Assembly (NCBI GenBank): GCA_026991065.1
Contig: JALXCG010000106.1
Coordinates: forward strand, 1-8,277
Direction of reading: 5' to 3'
DNA: 8,277 bases
DNA from: Gemmatimonadota bacterium
Lineage (GTDB): Bacteria; GCA-2686955
Shown in pieces: positions 4,925 through 8,277 of the stretch. Position 1 is the first letter of the stretch, and every line of letters begins with the position of its first letter. The notes below the pieces were generated by a model that worked only from the letters and a program-made list of their open reading frames with translations, did no database searches and was not told where the DNA came from. A program made the translations under genes and the position numbers.

Positions 4925-7588
4925 GTGAGCGAACCAAAAGCCGATCGCCGTGTGCGTTTCATCTCCCGGCCGATCGAGTGGATGCTGGCCCTCATCGTGT
5001 TGCTGGGTGTGGGCTACGTCTACTGGTCTACGGTCGCGCCCGGTCTCACTTTCTGGGACGCTGGGGAGTTCATCGCTTGCTCGGCGATTCTGGGAATCCC
5101 CCACCCCCCCGGCACACCATTCTTCATTCTGCTGGGGCGGGTGGCGACGATCCTGATTCCGTTCGGCGAGATCGCCTGGCGGGTCAACATGGTCAGCGCG
5201 ATCTCCAATGTGATGACCGCGGTGCTGGGCAGTTTGATCGTGTTCCGAATTGTGCGGCCGTGGATGCGGGAGATGCCGGAGGGGGTCGCGGATCTGCTGG
5301 CGGCGCTGGCCGGTGTTTGTGCGGCGGGTACCATGGCTTTCGCGTCGACAGTGTGGGCGAACGGGACCGAGGCGGAGGTTTATGGAGCATCCATGTTCTT
5401 CCTGCTCCTGGTAACTTGGCTCTCCGTGGTGTGGTATGACGCGGCCGGAACGCGCGGCGCGGATCGCTTGCTGGTTCTGGTGCTCTATTTGACGTTTCTC
5501 GCCATCGGCGTGCATATGCAGAGCCTGATGCTGGTCGGGCCGGTCTTCGTGGCGGTGGCGTTGCGGGATCCGCGCAAGCTCACCGACCCACTGCTCTGGG
5601 CGGTTGTCGTGGTTGCGCTTCTGGCGCTGATTCACACGACCGGTTTTCTTACTTTGACGACCGTGGGTTTGGTGGTCACGGGGGGCGTGCTGCTCTTGCG
5701 GGGAGGGCGCGGCGGAGCGCGCTGGCTCCTGCCTTTCGCGCTGTTTACGGTGATCGCGGTGGGCTATTCAACCCACATCTATATTCCGCTGCGCTCGGCG
5801 GAGAATCCGGCGATCGATGAGAACGATCCGGAAACCTGGGAGAGTTTCAAGGGGTTCCTGGAACGCAAGCAGTATGGCTCTGAATCGATGGCTGTGCGGG
5901 CGCTGACCCGCCGCGGCTCCTGGAAGAGCCAGCTGATTACGAACGAAAAGATGGGGCTCTGGAGGAACTTTACCGAGCAGTATTCAGATTCCCTCGCGGC
6001 TCACTTGATTTTCACTTTTGCCGGGCTGCTGGGACTCTATGTGCTTTTCCGGCGAGGGATCGGATTGGGGGTCTTGATCGGGCTGGCGATGCTCATCGGA
6101 ACGGTGGGACTGGTCTGGTACTTGAATTTCTCCGACGGCAGCATGGGCATTAAAGAGGAGGTGCGCAATCGCGACTACTTCTTCACGCCGGGATTCATCT
6201 ACTACGCGATCCTGATCGGTGTCGGCGTGGGTGGATTCCTGGAGATGCTCTATGGCTGGGTTCGCGAAAATGTGTGGGCGGCAGGCTTGCCGCTGGCGAT
6301 TGTTGGGATTCCCTATCTTGTGCCGCTGGCGACCGGAAATGCGGGATTCATCGAGAACCTGGCGCTGGGGGTGGTGATCGTGGCGCTGCTGCTGCTTCTG
6401 GGTGGCGGCATCGTCAGGCTTTTTCCGGAGAGTTCGCGTTCTCAGGCTGCGGTCCTGGCGGGTGGCGCGCTGGCGGCCTTCTTCTGCGTTCAGACGCCGC
6501 TGGAGGCGAATTATTTCAGCCACGATCGGTCGCGCGATCGGATCGCGGAAGATTATGGGCGCAACATCCTTACCTCTTGCGAGGAGGGGGGCCTGATTTT
6601 TACCAACGGCGACAACGATACGTTTCCGCTTTGGTATCTGCAGGAAGTGGAAGGATTCCGCCGGGATGTTCGGGTGATCAATCTTTCACTGCTGAATACA
6701 GACTGGTATGTGGCACAGTTGCGTGATCGCGAGCCGCGCGTGCGGATCTCCCTGGATGATGCGGCGCTGGAAGCGCTGCAGCCCTATGTGATCGGCCCCA
6801 ACCGCAAAGCGGTGCGCCAGCAGGACCGGATGATCGAAGAGATCGTGAAGCAAAACCGCTGGCGCAAACCGGTTTATTTCGCGATTACGGTTCCGGAGCA
6901 GAATCGGGTTGGGTTGGAGCGCTATCTGCAGATGGAAGGTTTCGTCTATCGCTTGCATCCGGAGCCGGTCGAGAAGAGCGTCAATACCGAGCGCACGTGG
7001 GAGTTGATGTCCAAGGAGTACCGCTACAATGGGCTGGCCGACCCGTCGCTCTACAAGGATAGCAATACGCTGAATCTGCTCAACAACTACGTGGCGGTGA
7101 CCTACCAGTTGGCGATGCAGTTGCGCCAGGATGGCGACCTGGAGAAGGCGGCGGAGGTGCTGGAATTCGGTCTCGGGCGGGTCACCTGCACGCGCTGGGA
7201 GATTCCGGGAACGCTGGCGCAGATCTACGCCAAGCTGGGTCGCCAGGATGACGCGGCCGAAACGGCAGAGATGATTCTGCGCGATTTCGGCAATCTGACC
7301 GACGCGGTGAGCTATGCGGCCGGTGTGCTCTATCGGGCGGGACGGAAGGAGCGGGCGGAAGAAGTCTATCGTCGGGCGCTCAGCCTCTGGCCAACATCCG
7401 ATGCGCTCAACCAGGAACTCTTCTCGCTGCTCTACCGGGAGCGCGATGACAAGGGCGCTCAGCAGGCGCTGGAAGACTGGTTGCGGGCGGCTCCAAACAG
7501 CAAGCGGGCGCGGCAGATCCGAGATCAGTTGTCGGCGCTGCCGGCAGCGCCCGCAGCGCCGCCAGCGCCCGCAAGAGAGAAAGAGTGA
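4925..7588 (+). CDS. DUF2723 / GT117-family membrane glycosyltransferase with C-terminal TPR-like region
   Basis: An 887-residue polytopic membrane protein. DUF2723 (CAZy GT117) enzymes have the GT-C fold and are thought to transfer sugar from a lipid-linked donor on the outer face of the membrane; human TMEM260, a protein O-mannosyltransferase, belongs here. After a first TM (about 19-38) comes the hallmark first loop TFWDAGEFIACS, with Trp44-Asp45-x-Gly-Glu48-Phe as likely catalytic acids, then HPPG (60-63). Further family motifs are ANGTEAEVY (145-153), IPLRSAENP from about 287, NDPETW, KQYG and NRDYFF (415-420). Multiple TM helices extend to about residue 525. A soluble part follows with NYFSHDRSRD and the strongly conserved TNGDNDTFPLWYLQEVEG (560-577) and NLSLLNTDWY. 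Residues about 720-870 are helical TPR-like repeats (for example YAAGVLYRAGRKERAEEVYRRAL), ending in an Ala/Pro-rich tail. It stands alone and converges on the gene at 7593. Family assignment is secure; acceptor and sugar are unknown. Confidence 0.92.
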   Translation: MSEPKADRRVRFISRPIEWMLALIVLLGVGYVYWSTVAPGLTFWDAGEFIACSAILGIPHPPGTPFFILLGRVATILIPFGEIAWRVNMVSAISNVMTAVLGSLIVFRIVRPWMREMPEGVADLLAALAGVCAAGTMAFASTVWANGTEAEVYGASMFFLLLVTWLSVVWYDAAGTRGADRLLVLVLYLTFLAIGVHMQSLMLVGPVFVAVALRDPRKLTDPLLWAVVVVALLALIHTTGFLTLTTVGLVVTGGVLLLRGGRGGARWLLPFALFTVIAVGYSTHIYIPLRSAENPAIDENDPETWESFKGFLERKQYGSESMAVRALTRRGSWKSQLITNEKMGLWRNFTEQYSDSLAAHLIFTFAGLLGLYVLFRRGIGLGVLIGLAMLIGTVGLVWYLNFSDGSMGIKEEVRNRDYFFTPGFIYYAILIGVGVGGFLEMLYGWVRENVWAAGLPLAIVGIPYLVPLATGNAGFIENLALGVVIVALLLLLGGGIVRLFPESSRSQAAVLAGGALAAFFCVQTPLEANYFSHDRSRDRIAEDYGRNILTSCEEGGLIFTNGDNDTFPLWYLQEVEGFRRDVRVINLSLLNTDWYVAQLRDREPRVRISLDDAALEALQPYVIGPNRKAVRQQDRMIEEIVKQNRWRKPVYFAITVPEQNRVGLERYLQMEGFVYRLHPEPVEKSVNTERTWELMSKEYRYNGLADPSLYKDSNTLNLLNNYVAVTYQLAMQLRQDGDLEKAAEVLEFGLGRVTCTRWEIPGTLAQIYAKLGRQDDAAETAEMILRDFGNLTDAVSYAAGVLYRAGRKERAEEVYRRALSLWPTSDALNQELFSLLYRERDDKGAQQALEDWLRAAPNSKRARQIRDQLSALPAAPAAPPAPAREKE
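7534..7551. repeat. Perfect 18-bp palindrome near the 3' end of the GT117 gene
   Basis: GGCGCTGCCGGCAGCGCC is its own reverse complement and encodes part of the Ala/Pro-rich tail (ALPAAP). As RNA it could form a seven-pair stem with a CCGG loop. No T tract follows, so it is not an intrinsic terminator. Low-complexity Ala/Pro codons make such palindromes easy to arise. Confidence 0.45.
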
Positions 7589-7598
7589 GGTCTCACTC
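7583..7598. repeat. Inverted repeat containing both convergent stop codons
   Basis: GAGTGAG (7583-7589) and CTCACTC (7592-7598) are reverse complements separated by GT. Each arm holds the Glu codon and TGA stop of one of the two convergent genes, so both genes end GAG-TGA and the 4-bp gap is inside the palindrome. It could form a small stem in either transcript but lacks a T tract. Confidence 0.5.
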
Positions 7599-8277
7599 CG
7601 GATCCCGCACCCGCAACTCGACCAGCTCCGAGGTGGTCACTACAGTCTGCTCCGGCCCCACCGAAGTGACCACGGAGCGCAGCATTCCGTCGCGCCCCCA
7701 CCAGCTCTCCTCGATCACTTCCGCGGCGGCGCTGCGTCTGACATCGGTAATCAAATAGCACTCCACGGTTCCGGTGACCTTGCGCCAGGGTTCCTCCCAT
7801 TCACAAACAGAGGTGCTGTCGGCACAGGGACCACGGCGCAGAACATTGATGTCGTACAGGACGACCTGGTCGTCACGGCCGTGGTTCCAGCGGGTGGTCT
7901 CTACCCAGCCATCGACCCAGTTGGTGAGTGAATCCGGGCCCTCTTCGGGGGTCGTCAGAGGGTAGGTGAGCAGGGGGCGCGGTTCGGTAAACTCGCTGAT
8001 CGTGCCGTTGCTGAAATCCCCGATCGCACCGTAGGTGATGTCATTGTCTTCCGCCGGCGCAAAGCGAAACCAGGTTATGGTGCTATCGGTGATGCCGCCC
8101 ACCCGCTGCACGCGGGTAACAGGAATGGCCCCGGTCCAGATGCCGAAGGTTGTGTCGCTCCCCACCGTGACTTGCAGCGTGCCCAGTTCCGATTGATCGA
8201 CACGGCCGTCGCCGGGGGTCGAGTCCCAGGTGCGCTCAACGTTGTAGATATAGCGATCGCCGGCAACGGGGGAATGG
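7593..8277 (-). CDS. Unrecognised, probably exported beta-rich protein, C-terminal 227 residues
   Basis: The frame is open from the window edge to TGA at 7593-7595, so the 5' end lies outside. The visible part begins HSPVAGDRYIYNVERTW and continues with alternating hydrophobic/polar beta-strand-like stretches (GTLQVTVGSDTTFGIWTGAI, then VTGTVECYLITDV), many Thr, Asp, Trp and Gly, no membrane helix, and ends ELVELRVRDPE. The opening 'PVAGDRYIYNV' resembles the 'PL-x-x-G-x-x-W-x-Y' start of many bacterial extracytoplasmic proteins and lipoproteins of unknown role; I cannot name a family. Two cysteines seven residues apart (CADSTSVC) could form a disulphide. Five D-[S/T]-[T/L] tripeptides are present. 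An internal GTG at 8165 would cut through a strand pattern that continues upstream, so it is not taken as the start. Export is inferred from composition; the signal peptide is not in view. Confidence 0.75.
   Translation of the reverse strand, partial: HSPVAGDRYIYNVERTWDSTPGDGRVDQSELGTLQVTVGSDTTFGIWTGAIPVTRVQRVGGITDSTITWFRFAPAEDNDITYGAIGDFSNGTISEFTEPRPLLTYPLTTPEEGPDSLTNWVDGWVETTRWNHGRDDQVVLYDINVLRRGPCADSTSVCEWEEPWRKVTGTVECYLITDVRRSAAAEVIEESWWGRDGMLRSVVTSVGPEQTVVTTSELVELRVRDPE

Noticed and set aside
4871-5635. A 254-codon open frame on the minus strand
   Set aside because: It is antisense to the conserved N-terminal part of the GT117 gene; the product is a low-quality His/Arg/Gln-rich sequence without domain features.
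8181-8225. Dockerin/EF-hand-like string DSTPGDGRVDQSEL
   Set aside because: It resembles a calcium loop, but the spacing is one residue off and the Asp/Asn at the third ligand position is missing; there is one copy in a beta-strand context.

Overview
The window is GC-rich bacterial chromosome with ordinary cellular genes and no visible mobile element, CRISPR array or RNA gene. The gene mix points to an uncultivated, high-GC lineage near the FCB group (Gemmatimonadota, Eisenbacteria or Krumholzibacteriota-like). The main clue is a DUF2723/GT117 membrane protein with a TPR tail, flanked by secreted proteins of poorly known type. This placement is inferred from gene content only.

Layout. (1) Bases 1-166, minus strand: the N-terminus of a secreted protein with a clear signal peptide; the rest lies outside the window. 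(2) 297-1325, plus: an extended short-chain dehydrogenase/reductase of the dihydroflavonol-reductase/aldehyde-reductase type, divergent from (1). (3) 1350-1850, minus: a small exported c-type cytochrome with its CxxCH haem site at the extreme C-terminus, as in class II cytochromes (c'/c556), and a His/Met-rich tandem repeat after the signal peptide. It converges on (2) with 24 bp between stops. (4) 2128-3204 and 3213-4517, plus: a Thermotoga-type CorA Mg2+/Co2+ channel and an MscS-type mechanosensitive channel. They are 8 bp apart, and the MscS Shine-Dalgarno overlaps the CorA stop, so this is a two-gene ion-homeostasis operon. (5) 4518-4924: a 407-bp G-rich gap without a convincing gene. (6) 4925-7588, plus: a GT-C glycosyltransferase of family GT117 (DUF2723; relatives of human TMEM260) with C-terminal TPR-like helices. 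(7) 7593-8277, minus: the C-terminal 227 residues of an unrecognised, probably exported beta-rich protein, converging on (6) with only 4 bp between the stop codons.

The genes do not form one pathway. The clearest functional unit is corA-mscS. A more speculative link joins the GT117 enzyme to its convergent neighbour, which carries five D-[S/T]-[T/L] tripeptides resembling the O-glycosylation sequon known in Bacteroidota. I found no wholly new system. The points most worth following are the His/Met-repeat cytochrome, the GT117-TPR protein with its sequon-rich neighbour, and the CxxC tip on CorA.
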